Below are positions 46,210 to 55,531 of a DNA stretch of 64,000 nt, piece by piece (position 1 is the first letter of the stretch; each line of letters opens with the position of its first letter). A program made the translations under genes and the position numbers. Origin of the DNA: Methylotenera sp. (GTDB lineage Bacteria > Pseudomonadota > Gammaproteobacteria > Burkholderiales > Methylophilaceae); NCBI RefSeq assembly GCF_029946165.1, contig NZ_JAQSDZ010000011.1, positions 124,001 through 188,000 on the forward strand, written 5' to 3'. A model generated the notes under the pieces. That model had not been told where the DNA came from. It ran no database searches and was given only the letters and a program-made list of their open reading frames with translations.

Positions 46210-47093
46210 ACGTACATCTCCTTAGGTGAAGGCTCGAACACCTTCGCGTTTTTAATATCTGGCAAATGCGCTAATGAGCGGAACTCAGAAGCAATTGCAA
46301 CATAGTCATCATGTTCAGCGATGATTGCTGGTTTGCAACCATATGGGTCGCGTACTAAAGCAAGCTCAGTGCTTGTGCCCATTAACAATGTGTAAAAACC
46401 GTCAAGCTCTTCAAAACCATGATTTAACGCAGTTTTAAGATCATCGCCTTCACGCATACGCCATTGCAAAAAGCGGCAAGCGGCTTCAGTATCATTGTCA
46501 GTTTCAAAATTGATACCTTCTTTTTCTAACTTGCGACGTAGGCTATGTGCGTTTGATAAAGAACCGTTATGCACTAAGCACCAGTCTTCACCCGCAGTAA
46601 ATGGATGCGCATGTGCAGGCGTTACAGCAGATTCAGTTGCCATACGCGTGTGACCAACCAAGTGTGTGCCTTTGAAGTTTTTAAAATCGTAACGATCAGC
46701 CACTTGTTGCGGTGTGCCTACGTCTTTATAGATGTCCATTAACTGACCAACAGATAACAAATGCAATTGTGGGTAATGTTCTTTTAACCACACTTTTACT
46801 GTTGCTGGTTCAAGAGTTGTTGTTAACACAGCATGATTATCTTTTGGTTCAATCGTAGCCTTGATGCTCAGATGTGTTTCAAAATGATGGCCTAATTTAG
46901 CCCAGTTAAAATCTGAAGTACCTGAATATAGGCTGAATTTTCTCGCATCAGCGGCAACTGGCGCCGTAAACATGGCCATACCAGCTGAGTCAGGTCCGCG
47001 CTCAGTCATACCGATTAACATCGGCAACATGAGCTCACCAATTGAGTCACGTAATTTTGGATTTCTTACTAATAATCCGACAATTCCACACAT
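46197..47093 (-). CDS. mgsA: N-methylglutamate synthase subunit A (class II amidotransferase)
   Basis: A 298-residue glutamine-amidotransferase-like subunit. It begins MCGIVGLLV, so Cys2 is the nucleophile after Met removal. Further class II features are GHTRMATESAVTPAHAHPF near residue 155 and the NGSLSNAHSLRRKLE stretch near residue 177. In the N-methylglutamate pathway it processes gamma-glutamylmethylamide, releasing methylamine to the synthase. AAGGAG precedes its ATG. It lies 60 bases after gmaS. Confidence 0.94.
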   Translation of the reverse strand: MCGIVGLLVRNPKLRDSIGELMLPMLIGMTERGPDSAGMAMFTAPVAADARKFSLYSGTSDFNWAKLGHHFETHLSIKATIEPKDNHAVLTTTLEPATVKVWLKEHYPQLHLLSVGQLMDIYKDVGTPQQVADRYDFKNFKGTHLVGHTRMATESAVTPAHAHPFTAGEDWCLVHNGSLSNAHSLRRKLEKEGINFETDNDTEAACRFLQWRMREGDDLKTALNHGFEELDGFYTLLMGTSTELALVRDPYGCKPAIIAEHDDYVAIASEFRSLAHLPDIKNAKVFEPSPKEMYVWKL

Positions 47094-47153
47094 ACTTTTC
47101 TCCTTACAAATATAGTTAAATTTTGCTTTTACAATAAAACCAGTAACTAAAAC

Positions 47154-48488
47154 CTAGAAAAACTCTACATAGCGATTGATTTCCCAATCAGAAACATGGC
47201 GCTGATATTCCATCGATTCCGCACGCTTAATTTTGATAAATTCTTCTGATAGAGAGTCACCCAATGCATCACGAATGACTTTATCGCCTTCAAATTCATC
47301 TATTGCTTCACCCAAACTTTGTGGCAATATTCCGATGCCCTGCTCACGCATTTGTGCAGGTGATAAATCATAAAGATTATTGGCATGACCAGCGCCAGGG
47401 TGTAATTCACGTTTAACACCATCAAGACCTGCAGCAATCACTGCCGCTGTGGCTAAATAAGGGTTGCAGCTACCATCTGGCAAGCGCAGCTCTAAACGAC
47501 CATACGGAATACGTACCATGGTTGAGCGATTGTTATTGCCGTATGAAATATACGCTGGCGCCCATGTAGAGCCTGTGAGGGACTGACTCACAACAAGGCG
47601 TTTATATGAGTTAATAGTTGGGCAAGCTAGCGCTGTGATTGCAGGTGCATGGGCAAGAATACCGCCCATAAAGTGATAGGCTAGTTTTGATAAACCATGT
47701 CCTGTTGTATCGCTGTCATCATGGAACAAGCTTTTTTTACCGTCACCAATTGACATATGCATATGCATACCATTGCCTGGACGATTGCCGAATGGTTTAG
47801 GCATAAACGAACAAATCATTCCTAACTCATTTGCAATATGGCTAGCAGCCATTTTGAACATCAAGTAATCATCAGCGCTTTTTAAACAATCTGCATAGGT
47901 GTAATTGATCTCAAATTGACCGTTTGCATCTTCATGGTCGATTTGGTAAATATCTAAACCAGCGGCAATTAAAGTTTCAGTTAATCGCTCTAAAAACGCA
48001 GATTGTTTTGACATGCTTTTATAGTCATAACAAGGCTTTTGTAAGGTATCAGTTGAGTCATAAGGGTGAATAGCACCCTTCTCATCTTTACGCAGTAAAG
48101 AAAACTCAGGCTCTAATCCTGTGTAAAGAATCCAGCCGTTTTTAGCAAGACGATCAGTTTGAGCCTTGAGTACCACACGTGAATCGTGACCGTAAGGTTT
48201 TTCATTGACATGTCCATCACAAACAATGCGCGCATACCCAGGTTGCCAAGGTATTAATGTCAAGGTTGATAGGTCACCCACCGCCATATAATCTGGACCA
48301 TTTGGCGCGATGCCCATACCCCAAATTGCGCCGCCAGCAAAACCAGCGCCACCTTTAAGAATGCTGCCGAGATGTTCGGCAGGCACTGACTTAACTTTAG
48401 CAACACCATGTATATCAACAAACTGAGCTAAGATGTACTTAACATCATTATCTTTTAAAAACTTTTTTGCTTCATCAAACGTTTTCAT
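47154..48488 (-). CDS. gmaS: Gamma-glutamylmethylamide synthetase
   Basis: A 444-residue glutamine-synthetase-like enzyme that joins methylamine to glutamate using ATP. GS motifs are present: [14 protein letters not shown] near residue 128, [20 protein letters not shown] near residue 236, and the [20 protein letters not shown] arginine-rich active-site stretch near residue 323. The length and sequence fit GMAS rather than housekeeping GlnA. Upstream lies a nine-base inverted repeat. It is a known marker of methylamine use, and its neighbours complete the pathway. Confidence 0.95.
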   Translation of the reverse strand: MKTFDEAKKFLKDNDVKYILAQFVDIHGVAKVKSVPAEHLGSILKGGAGFAGGAIWGMGIAPNGPDYMAVGDLSTLTLIPWQPGYARIVCDGHVNEKPYGHDSRVVLKAQTDRLAKNGWILYTGLEPEFSLLRKDEKGAIHPYDSTDTLQKPCYDYKSMSKQSAFLERLTETLIAAGLDIYQIDHEDANGQFEINYTYADCLKSADDYLMFKMAASHIANELGMICSFMPKPFGNRPGNGMHMHMSIGDGKKSLFHDDSDTTGHGLSKLAYHFMGGILAHAPAITALACPTINSYKRLVVSQSLTGSTWAPAYISYGNNNRSTMVRIPYGRLELRLPDGSCNPYLATAAVIAAGLDGVKRELHPGAGHANNLYDLSPAQMREQGIGILPQSLGEAIDEFEGDKVIRDALGDSLSEEFIKIKRAESMEYQRHVSDWEINRYVEFF

Positions 48489-48509
48489 TCATTTCTCCCT
48501 GAAAATCCA

Positions 48510-48532
48510 ATGTATCTAAACTATAGATACAT
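48510..48532. promoter_or_regulatory. Inverted repeat upstream of gmaS
   Basis: ATGTATCTA and its complement TAGATACAT flank five bases, 22 bases before the gmaS ATG. It is within the mgdD-gmaS gap of 138 bases and could be an operator or an RNA hairpin setting relative expression. It does not resemble the TGAAACTTT repeats upstream of mgdA. Confidence 0.45.
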
Positions 48533-48626
48533 CAACCTTAAATTAAGTCATCTCCAACGGTTTCTCAGCACTAGCTTTATTTTTAATCGCAAGCTCTTGT
48601 TCTGTTTATAAATTTCATTTTTGATA

Positions 48627-49307
48627 CTAAGAGCTTTGATACTGGGCAAGCCCCACTGCACCACCACCTAACTCTGTAGCAATTTCTATTAGTACTTCCC
48701 ACATATAAGGTCCGTAAGTACCATCACACCAAATGCGATAAACTGGCTCACCATTGAGTGTTTGGCGTATCAGTGTTGCTGATATCCCCGCTACTTGGGT
48801 CATAATGAGATCTTTTGCAGCGAGTGATTTTTCACGTAAATCGAGTGAACAAAGCTCTGAAAGCAAGTTAAGAGCCTCGCTACCACTTACAATAAAAGCA
48901 GCATCTGCACGTGGCACTTTAAAAACACTTGCCACACGAGTGGTATCACTGGCTAATCTGCTACAAGCAGATCCACCTAATTGATCTTCAATTAAAAACT
49001 CACTTGATCCGAGGCGCAAAACCAGTGTCTTTTGTTCGCAGATCGTCCATGAGTTTGGCGTGGTGGGAATCGCGATTCCACGCTCAAGCAACCATTGCGT
49101 TGCATTGGGGCCTTTTACGCCATACCTTGCTAAACAGCTAACATCAGCAACACCTAGAACTTTTTTTCTAGCATTTTCAATCGTGGCACTAGCAAATTCC
49201 ACGGCGGTATTCATGCCGTTAACCACTTCCCATTTAGCCGACTCTCTTGGTTGAGCATGCGCTACAGGTGATGTTTGGATGATACTTTTGACGTCATACT
49301 GTTGCAT
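48627..49307 (-). CDS. mgdD: N-methylglutamate dehydrogenase subunit D (sarcosine oxidase gamma type)
   Basis: A 226-residue subunit homologous to sarcosine oxidase gamma, itself GcvT-like in fold. YGVKGPNATQWLLERGI near residue 63 and SSEFLIEDQLGG near residue 105 are visible family elements. It starts one base after the mgdC stop, with GGGAG inside the end of mgdC. It stabilises the heterotetramer. Confidence 0.9.
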   Translation of the reverse strand: MQQYDVKSIIQTSPVAHAQPRESAKWEVVNGMNTAVEFASATIENARKKVLGVADVSCLARYGVKGPNATQWLLERGIAIPTTPNSWTICEQKTLVLRLGSSEFLIEDQLGGSACSRLASDTTRVASVFKVPRADAAFIVSGSEALNLLSELCSLDLREKSLAAKDLIMTQVAGISATLIRQTLNGEPVYRIWCDGTYGPYMWEVLIEIATELGGGAVGLAQYQSS

Positions 49308-49308
49308 A

Positions 49309-52203
49309 TCATGCTCCCTTTAAAGTCTTAATAAATGGGCTTTTAACCACGGTTGCTGCTACCAACGAGCCACTATCTGCACGAATTTGAAATACACTAC
49401 CTACTTCTTTTCTAGCGGGTGTCACGTAGGCAAAACCTATGCAACGATCTAAATATTTGCTGTAACTAATACTTGTTACACGGCCTAAAATATCGCGTCC
49501 ATCGACTACTAAGTTGCAATCCATAGGCATTTCACCTTTGTAGTTTTCCGCCAAAACAAAAGGCACCAGTTGTTTTCTTAATGGGCGTTTAGCTAAAATT
49601 GTTAAGCTTCTTTGTCCAATGAAGTAAGGTTTATCCATTTTGATTGCCCAGTCAGCGCCAATTTCAAATGGATTAGTTAAACCATCGGTATCAACCCCTG
49701 GCATTGCGTGACCCATTTCAAGGCGTAACAGACGTTGCGTATCACTGCCAAAAGGACACAAAGCATGTTTTTTACCTGCTTCTATTAAGGCATTCCAAAG
49801 GTGTGGTATTTGTCCCATCGGTGCGTGCAACTCATAGCCATTGTCTGCCACGAAAGCCACTCTAATCATGCGTGTTTCTACGCCAGCGACTTGGCTTTCG
49901 CGCACACTGCTCATTGGGAATGACCCGTATGAAAGATCTAAGTCGGTAAGCGTTGATAGAATCTCGCGAGCAGCTGGCCCAGCAATATTGATAGCACCGA
50001 AAGCACCTGTGACATTGACCAAACCAATATTGAGTTGCCACATTTGTTGTGAGCGTTGCATTTCACGGTAAACAGCGGCTGCATTGGATGTACCAATAGA
50101 AAGATAGAACAAATCATCCGCAAGGCGGCTTGCAATACCATCGTCAATCACTACACCTGTCTCATCAAGCAACATCACATAGCGGCAAGAGCCAACCTTT
50201 TGATCTGTGTATACACCAGTGAAAAAGCGCTCTAAGAACAAAGCTGCATCAGGGCCATGAATCTCAATCTTACCGAATGAGCTACCATCAATGATGCCGG
50301 CTGTTTTGCGAACTGCGAACGCTTCTGTTTGAATGGCATCTTCTTTAGATTGACCTGCCGCAGGATAATAAGCCGCACGTTTCCATGCGCCAATATCGGT
50401 AAATACTGCGTCGTTTGCCTGATGCCAATCATGTAATGATGTCAAACGATGTGAATGGAAGCCGCGCCCACCTAAATGCCCGATTGGCGTTGGGTGGAAG
50501 AATGGTCTTGATGTTGTTGTACCAATTTTCTCAACTGGCAAACCACGGATTTTAGCTAAGATTCGAATGGCATTCATATTGGAATGCTTACCTTGGCTAG
50601 GACCCATGCCCACCGTAGTAAAACGCTTCATCAACTCAATATTGTCAAAGCCTTCTTTAGCCGCATTCACAAAGTCTTTAATTTGAATATCTTCATCAAA
50701 GTCGACAAAGTTTTTGCCTTTAGGATGAGGCACCATTGGGTAAGCATGACTTGGAGAAATGCCCACATGCTTCTCAACATCATTTTGTGGAGCTTGCCCA
50801 CCTAAATGACGAATCGCATCATTGGCAGCACGTACACCATCGCGCAAACGTTGCTCAAGCTCAAAAATACCGTTCACTTTACCTGCTGCAAACATGCCAT
50901 TTGGTAAACGACTAGGTACAAATTGCTCTACACCATAATCAAATTGCATACCTGTACCAGCTTGGTACAGCAAAGCCCCTGCTGGTGCCCAGCCTGCGCT
51001 CATGGCTATTCCATCACATTCAAGTGTGAATTGTTTATCAGTTAAGGCAACGCTTTGTTTTTCGTCATATGGACAAATGACTGCGCCACGAACACCAGAT
51101 TTATCTGAAGAGGCAATCGCTTCATAAACGCAATGACCAATGTAGACTTTGATACCACGTTTTGCAAGTGCGGCGGCATAGACAATGCTTCCTGTTTGGC
51201 GCATATCTACCAAAGCTACAATCTTGGTGCCCGCTTGCAATAAATCTAATGCAACGCGATAACCGTAATCGTTAGCTGTCACGACGATGCCATTATTAAA
51301 TGGCTTTACTGCATAGCGATACAACAAACGCTGCGCCGCAGAACCTAGCATCACGCCAGGTAAATCGTTGTATCTGAATACTGGTGGCTGCTCAAATGCC
51401 CCGCTGGCAACAATGACAGATTTAGCCCGTACCTTATTGATACCTGCTTCACTTACAATTGGAATTAGATGATCTGGATAGTAACCAGCCGCATAAGAAC
51501 CACTCATTACTTTAATGTTTGGTAGACTTATTACTTTACTTATCAAGTTATCCAATCTTGACATAACGCTTGTATCACCAGCACGGTTATAGCCTAAGCT
51601 GCCGCCAAGCTGAAGGTTTTCATCTACTATCGTCACTTCAAGACCTGCTTCGGCTGCGGTACAAGCTGCAGTCAAACCAGTTGGGCCAGCACCAATCACT
51701 AACACATCACAATGTGAATGTGTTTTACGTTTTAAGATACGAGGATAGTCAAAATTGACGACACCTAAACCCGCAGCCTTACGGATGACATTTTCCCAGA
51801 ATGGAAACAAACGCCGTGGCGTATGGAAAGCTTTATAGTAAAAACCAACCGGTAATAACGGTGAAATTGAATCAATATAGCTATTTTTGTCTTTTTTAAC
51901 GCCGCCACTGGTATTCACCGCGGTCAATACCATGCCGTTTTTCACTTCGACAACATCAGCACGAATATTAGTATCTATACCGTCAGTGACAAGTACATTC
52001 ACATCATGGTTAGCTAAGCTCAACACACCGCGAGCACGGTGATATTTAAAACTACGACCTAATACTTTTTGACCAGCAGCCCATAATGCACTGCTAATAG
52101 TATCGCCTTCAAATGCTGAAAATTCTTCACCTTCAAAAGTGAAGTTGATTTTTTTAGTTCGGTTAACCCATTCCCCGACTTGCTTGGGTGTACGAAACAT
52201 CAT
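49309..52203 (-). CDS. mgdC: N-methylglutamate dehydrogenase subunit C (sarcosine oxidase alpha type)
   Basis: A 964-residue multi-domain subunit. Domains in order: an N-terminal ferredoxin-like fold (about 15-90, FEGEEFSAFEGDTISSALWA), an NAD(P)/FAD pyridine-nucleotide oxidoreductase domain (DVLVIGAGPTGLTAACTAAEAG near residue 166; DDYGYRV-like repeat near 310), a BFD-like linker and a C-terminal GcvT domain (about 580-960) binding tetrahydrofolate. It oxidises N-methylglutamate with subunit A and can hand the carbon to folate as methylene-H4F. The start overlaps mgdB by four bases. Confidence 0.95.
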   Translation of the reverse strand: MMFRTPKQVGEWVNRTKKINFTFEGEEFSAFEGDTISSALWAAGQKVLGRSFKYHRARGVLSLANHDVNVLVTDGIDTNIRADVVEVKNGMVLTAVNTSGGVKKDKNSYIDSISPLLPVGFYYKAFHTPRRLFPFWENVIRKAAGLGVVNFDYPRILKRKTHSHCDVLVIGAGPTGLTAACTAAEAGLEVTIVDENLQLGGSLGYNRAGDTSVMSRLDNLISKVISLPNIKVMSGSYAAGYYPDHLIPIVSEAGINKVRAKSVIVASGAFEQPPVFRYNDLPGVMLGSAAQRLLYRYAVKPFNNGIVVTANDYGYRVALDLLQAGTKIVALVDMRQTGSIVYAAALAKRGIKVYIGHCVYEAIASSDKSGVRGAVICPYDEKQSVALTDKQFTLECDGIAMSAGWAPAGALLYQAGTGMQFDYGVEQFVPSRLPNGMFAAGKVNGIFELEQRLRDGVRAANDAIRHLGGQAPQNDVEKHVGISPSHAYPMVPHPKGKNFVDFDEDIQIKDFVNAAKEGFDNIELMKRFTTVGMGPSQGKHSNMNAIRILAKIRGLPVEKIGTTTSRPFFHPTPIGHLGGRGFHSHRLTSLHDWHQANDAVFTDIGAWKRAAYYPAAGQSKEDAIQTEAFAVRKTAGIIDGSSFGKIEIHGPDAALFLERFFTGVYTDQKVGSCRYVMLLDETGVVIDDGIASRLADDLFYLSIGTSNAAAVYREMQRSQQMWQLNIGLVNVTGAFGAINIAGPAAREILSTLTDLDLSYGSFPMSSVRESQVAGVETRMIRVAFVADNGYELHAPMGQIPHLWNALIEAGKKHALCPFGSDTQRLLRLEMGHAMPGVDTDGLTNPFEIGADWAIKMDKPYFIGQRSLTILAKRPLRKQLVPFVLAENYKGEMPMDCNLVVDGRDILGRVTSISYSKYLDRCIGFAYVTPARKEVGSVFQIRADSGSLVAATVVKSPFIKTLKGA

Positions 52204-52478
52204 TTACCTTCCTCCTGCGTTGTGTTGTTTTGACCAAGAAGATAAGTACGAGTCACTTTATCTGTCAGCGTATTACGCTCTGCAATAAACCAAGTACCGC
52301 TTGGTGAGTGATACCACCACTCTTTTTTGTCGCCAGGTGCGCCACTACGGTTGTGCACAAAAGCAGCCCATTGCGCATCAGTACAAGTATCTTGATCGGG
52401 CGCTTGGCGGTATTCGCCGCCAAAGACAAACTCGCTTAGCGGTCTTGTTCCATTCATTGGACAGGTGAGTAATTTCAT
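52200..52478 (-). CDS. mgdB: N-methylglutamate dehydrogenase subunit B (sarcosine oxidase delta type)
   Basis: A 92-residue small subunit of the SoxD family. The N-terminal motif is LLTCPMNGTRPLSEFVFGGE: the first cysteine is kept but the second, present in zinc-binding SoxD (CPxCGxR), is Asn here. DQDTCTDAQWAAFVHNRSGAPG and WWYHSPSGTWFIAERNTLT follow the family pattern. AGAGGA precedes the ATG; it overlaps mgdC by four bases. Confidence 0.92.
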   Translation of the reverse strand: MKLLTCPMNGTRPLSEFVFGGEYRQAPDQDTCTDAQWAAFVHNRSGAPGDKKEWWYHSPSGTWFIAERNTLTDKVTRTYLLGQNNTTQEEGK

Positions 52479-52518
52479 TTCATATTCCTCTGATTATCTA
52501 ATTTGCATGAATAAGCCA

Positions 52519-53760
52519 TTAATGACCTACTGATGCTGCACCCTTTTCGCCAGTCAGTTCGTAATCTTCAAAACGTGACAAGCGGAATGAGTGAATTAAA
52601 TCGGGTGCACTATCATTTGCGATAGTTTGTGCCATGGTTTTGCCACTGATAGGCGTAGCTTTGAAACCCCAAGTACCCCAACCAGCATCTAAATAAAAAC
52701 CTTCAATCGGCGTTTTACCCATAATTGGTGCAAAGTCTGGCGTCATATCTGCCATACCTGCCCATTGACGGACTACTTTTACATTGGATAAGAATGGGAA
52801 CATGTCTAACATATGCGAAGTCAGACCTTCTACGAAATCTAAGGTAGAGCGCGTTGAATGCACTTCGTACGGGTCTAGCGATGAACCCATCACCAACTCA
52901 CCGCGAGAAGATTGGCTAACATACACATGCAGGCTACCTGAAACCAAAATGGTATCTAACCAAGGCTTCATAGGCTCCGTTACGCAAGCTTGTAATGGAT
53001 GAATCACAATCGGCGTTTCAAGATCAACCATTTCAGTGATGCGTGGCGTAAAACCAGCCACTGCTGAAAGTACTTGTTTAGTCTCGATATAACCTTTATT
53101 CGTCTTAACGCCACAGACTTTGCCATTTTTAACATCAATGCCAAGCACTTCTGTGTTTTGATAAATTTCAGCACCCAAACGGTCTGCACCGCGAGCATAG
53201 CCCCAAGCCACACCATCATGACGAGCTACTGAACCAGGTGCATGAAACAAAGCTCCTAAGATTGGCGCTTGACCGCTACAGCTTAAATCTAACTGAGGGC
53301 AAGCCTTAGCAATTTCATCAGGGCCAACTACGCGGCTTTCTACGCCTACGTGCTTGTTTACTTCAGCGCGCCATCTCATCGTCCGCATGGCTGATTCAGT
53401 ATGTGCAAGCGTGAAGTGACCGCGTGTTGAATAAAATAGATTTAAATCTAATTCTTCAGATAGACCTTCGTAAATCTTGACGCTGGCATCGTAAAAGTTA
53501 ACGCCTTCTGGTGTGAGATAGTTTGAGCGAACGATAGTCGTGTTGCGACCTGTATTACCACCGCCAATGTAGCCTTTTTCAAGCACACATACATTAGTAA
53601 TACCATGATCTTTAGCCAAGTAATACGCAGCCGCTAAACCATGACCACCGCCGCCAATAATCACTACGTCATAGGATTTTTTAGGGGTCTCGTGTGACTT
53701 AAAAAAGCGCGGTGCTGGATGCTCTTTTGATAGTGCGAATTTAAGTAATCTTAAGGGCAT
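52519..53760 (-). CDS. mgdA: N-methylglutamate dehydrogenase subunit A (sarcosine oxidase beta type)
   Basis: A 413-residue FAD/FMN amine oxidase that demethylates N-methylglutamate to glutamate and a one-carbon unit. The N-terminal FAD fold is VVIIGGGGHGLAAAYYLAKD near residue 33, followed by EKGYIGGGNTGRNTTIVRSN. The C-terminal GAM...WGTWGFKATPISGK pattern fits SoxB. Its neighbours are subunits B, C and D in order. The start has GGAG eight bases upstream. It is the first gene of the mgd-gma-mgs operon; the upstream region has candidate operator repeats. Confidence 0.95.
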   Translation of the reverse strand: MPLRLLKFALSKEHPAPRFFKSHETPKKSYDVVIIGGGGHGLAAAYYLAKDHGITNVCVLEKGYIGGGNTGRNTTIVRSNYLTPEGVNFYDASVKIYEGLSEELDLNLFYSTRGHFTLAHTESAMRTMRWRAEVNKHVGVESRVVGPDEIAKACPQLDLSCSGQAPILGALFHAPGSVARHDGVAWGYARGADRLGAEIYQNTEVLGIDVKNGKVCGVKTNKGYIETKQVLSAVAGFTPRITEMVDLETPIVIHPLQACVTEPMKPWLDTILVSGSLHVYVSQSSRGELVMGSSLDPYEVHSTRSTLDFVEGLTSHMLDMFPFLSNVKVVRQWAGMADMTPDFAPIMGKTPIEGFYLDAGWGTWGFKATPISGKTMAQTIANDSAPDLIHSFRLSRFEDYELTGEKGAASVGH

Positions 53761-53835
53761 TTCTTAACTCCATGAAACCTAATTATTAATCTTTAAAGAA
53801 ACTAAAGCCTTCGTGGCCAATCATTACGTTTCATT

Positions 53836-53937
53836 AACTTTTTTAATCTGTATGAAACTTTGTTGACGTATTAAGCCATATCCTAATATTGCCTGTCAAT
53901 GGATAAATGAAACTTTTTTAATCATAATGAAACTTTA
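53836..53937. promoter_or_regulatory. Direct repeats around the mgdA/amidohydrolase promoters, candidate operators
   Basis: In the 299-base divergent gap (53761-54059) a 27-base unit occurs twice, at 53836-53862 and 53911-53937, of the form AACTTTTTTAATC-N3-ATGAAACTTT; the two differ at four positions. Single ATGAAAC copies lie at 53772 and 53907, and an inverted GTTTCAT at 53828. Between the two units, on the minus strand, lies a perfect -35 TTGACA (53894-53899) with a CTTAAT -10 18 bases on, a candidate mgdA promoter. The adjacent XRE/cupin regulator is the likely binder. Confidence 0.6.
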
Positions 53938-53939
53938 CC

Positions 53940-53967
53940 TTGAGACATAGTATGATTACTATATATA
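53940..53967 (+). promoter_or_regulatory. Candidate promoter of the N-formylglutamate amidohydrolase gene
   Basis: A -35-like TTGAGA at 53940-53945 and a TATATA at 53962-53967 with a 16-base spacer. It begins three bases after the second repeat unit, so a protein bound there would touch RNA polymerase. Confidence 0.4.
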
Positions 53968-54059
53968 TTAGTAAGTTAGGTGTATTAGGAACTTAGAAGT
54001 ACTACTAAAGTAGTATTAATGAATGTATAAAAGGGATGTTAGTAAAAGGAATGGTAGCG

Positions 54060-54890
54060 ATGGATAAAACATATGATTTTTACAGCGGAAACTCTCCGCT
54101 ACTTATCTCTATGCCACATGTTGGAACAGGCATACCTAAAGATATTAAGAGCAGACTTACGCCAGAAGCATTGCAATTAGCAGATGTTGATTGGCATTTA
54201 CCCATCCTATATGACATGGCGAAAGACTTTGATATTTCTGTCATATCCGCAGAGTATGCACGCTACGTGATAGATCTAAACCGATCAACCGACAATACTT
54301 CACTTTATCCCGGACAGGACGTGACAGGCTTATGCCCTATTGATACCTTTGCTAAAAGTGCCATTTATTTGGAGGGTGAACAGCCAGATGAAGCTGAGGT
54401 AGAAAGTCGCATAAAACAATATTGGCAACCTTATCACCAAAAATTAGCCACAGAAATTCAAAGGCTATATGCTATTCATGGCGTGGTGATATTGTGGGAT
54501 GCTCATTCGATTGCATCTCATGTACCAAGATTCTTTAGTGGGCAATTACCAGACCTAAATTTTGGTACCGTAGATTCAAGCTCTTGCGACACATCATTAC
54601 AAAATGCGCTAGCAGCAACCATGCATGAATCAATTCATGCAAAAAATTATAGCCATGTATTCAATGGACGTTTTAAGGGTGGTTACATCACTAGGCATTA
54701 TGGAATGCCATGTATGAACATACATGCAATACAGCTGGAAATGAGCCAATGTATTTATATGGAAGAAAATTTTCCATATAAATACGATTCAGAGCTAGCA
54801 ATGAAAGTTAAGCCCTTGTTAACCGAATTACTTAAGACTTGCCTCAACTGGGCTGAGACTCAAAAACAGACTAAGAATGAAAATAATTAG
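54060..54890 (+). CDS. N-formylglutamate amidohydrolase
   Basis: A 276-residue hydrolase of the FGase family that would cleave N-formylglutamate to formate and glutamate. Family elements: SPLLISMPHVGTGIP near the N-terminus, DVDWHLPILYD near residue 45, and the VILWDAHSIASHVP stretch near residue 143 with metal-binding residues. YTRHYG-like YITRHYGMP follows near residue 212. ATG 54060 was chosen for AAGGA nine bases upstream. It is divergent from mgdA and its stop overlaps the Fae-like gene. No histidine-degradation genes are near, so a link to N-methylglutamate oxidation is suggested. Confidence 0.88.
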   Translation: MDKTYDFYSGNSPLLISMPHVGTGIPKDIKSRLTPEALQLADVDWHLPILYDMAKDFDISVISAEYARYVIDLNRSTDNTSLYPGQDVTGLCPIDTFAKSAIYLEGEQPDEAEVESRIKQYWQPYHQKLATEIQRLYAIHGVVILWDAHSIASHVPRFFSGQLPDLNFGTVDSSSCDTSLQNALAATMHESIHAKNYSHVFNGRFKGGYITRHYGMPCMNIHAIQLEMSQCIYMEENFPYKYDSELAMKVKPLLTELLKTCLNWAETQKQTKNENN

Positions 54891-55435
54891 AGCTTACTGT
54901 CTAAACCCATTTGATAATACTTATGAGTAATTTTGTCTTGATTATCAAGCAACCAATCAATATCAGGTTTATTGTTCATGGCTTTGTGTATTGCCATTGC
55001 AGTGGCTTTACGATGAATATCAAACAAAATTTTATGGTCTAGTTTATCGTCTTTTGTCACCATCGGATTCAACCAAACCGAAACAATAATACCCAAATCA
55101 TTAGCACGCTCTTTAGGAATATCACCTGCACGAACTGCATCTAGAACACCATTAGCGATTGCTGCCTGTACAGTACCCATCAAAATATTGGTATATTTAG
55201 TTTCTTTAACAGTCACTTTACTCACCATCAATGTCACTGGTCTTACTTGAATATCTGTATTCAACAAAGCAAAAACACGTGTGTGCCCTGCAACTTGATC
55301 ACCGGTCAAAGTAGCAATTGCAGTGCCTACTGGCCCATCTAATTCACCTATAATAACCTCGGGTTCTGCTGCCGTACCTGGAGGCCCGCCTGCTACCAAC
55401 GCCTCACCAGTTCTCATTACAATACGTTCACTCAC
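54887..55435 (-). CDS. Formaldehyde-activating-enzyme-like protein lacking the catalytic His
   Basis: A 182-residue member of the Fae family, which joins formaldehyde to tetrahydromethanopterin. Conserved elements are RTGEALVAGG, VIIGELDGPVGTA, RPVTLMVSKVTVK and ANGVLDAVRAGDIP. In Methylobacterium Fae the stretch before DLIIG reads AHI and holds the catalytic histidine; here it reads AEPEVIIG, with Glu where His is expected. So formaldehyde activation is doubtful, and a sensor or Fae2/Fae3-like role is possible. The start is GTG with AGGAGAG upstream. Its stop overlaps the amidohydrolase stop. Confidence 0.82.
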   Translation of the reverse strand: MSERIVMRTGEALVAGGPPGTAAEPEVIIGELDGPVGTAIATLTGDQVAGHTRVFALLNTDIQVRPVTLMVSKVTVKETKYTNILMGTVQAAIANGVLDAVRAGDIPKERANDLGIIVSVWLNPMVTKDDKLDHKILFDIHRKATAMAIHKAMNNKPDIDWLLDNQDKITHKYYQMGLDSKL

Positions 55436-55531
55436 AATACTCTCCTAATAATTAATCTCTTTCAAATAGGCATTAAATGCATACATTAAAGAAACATAAT
55501 TTTTAATTTTACATTAACTATTATTACCTGA

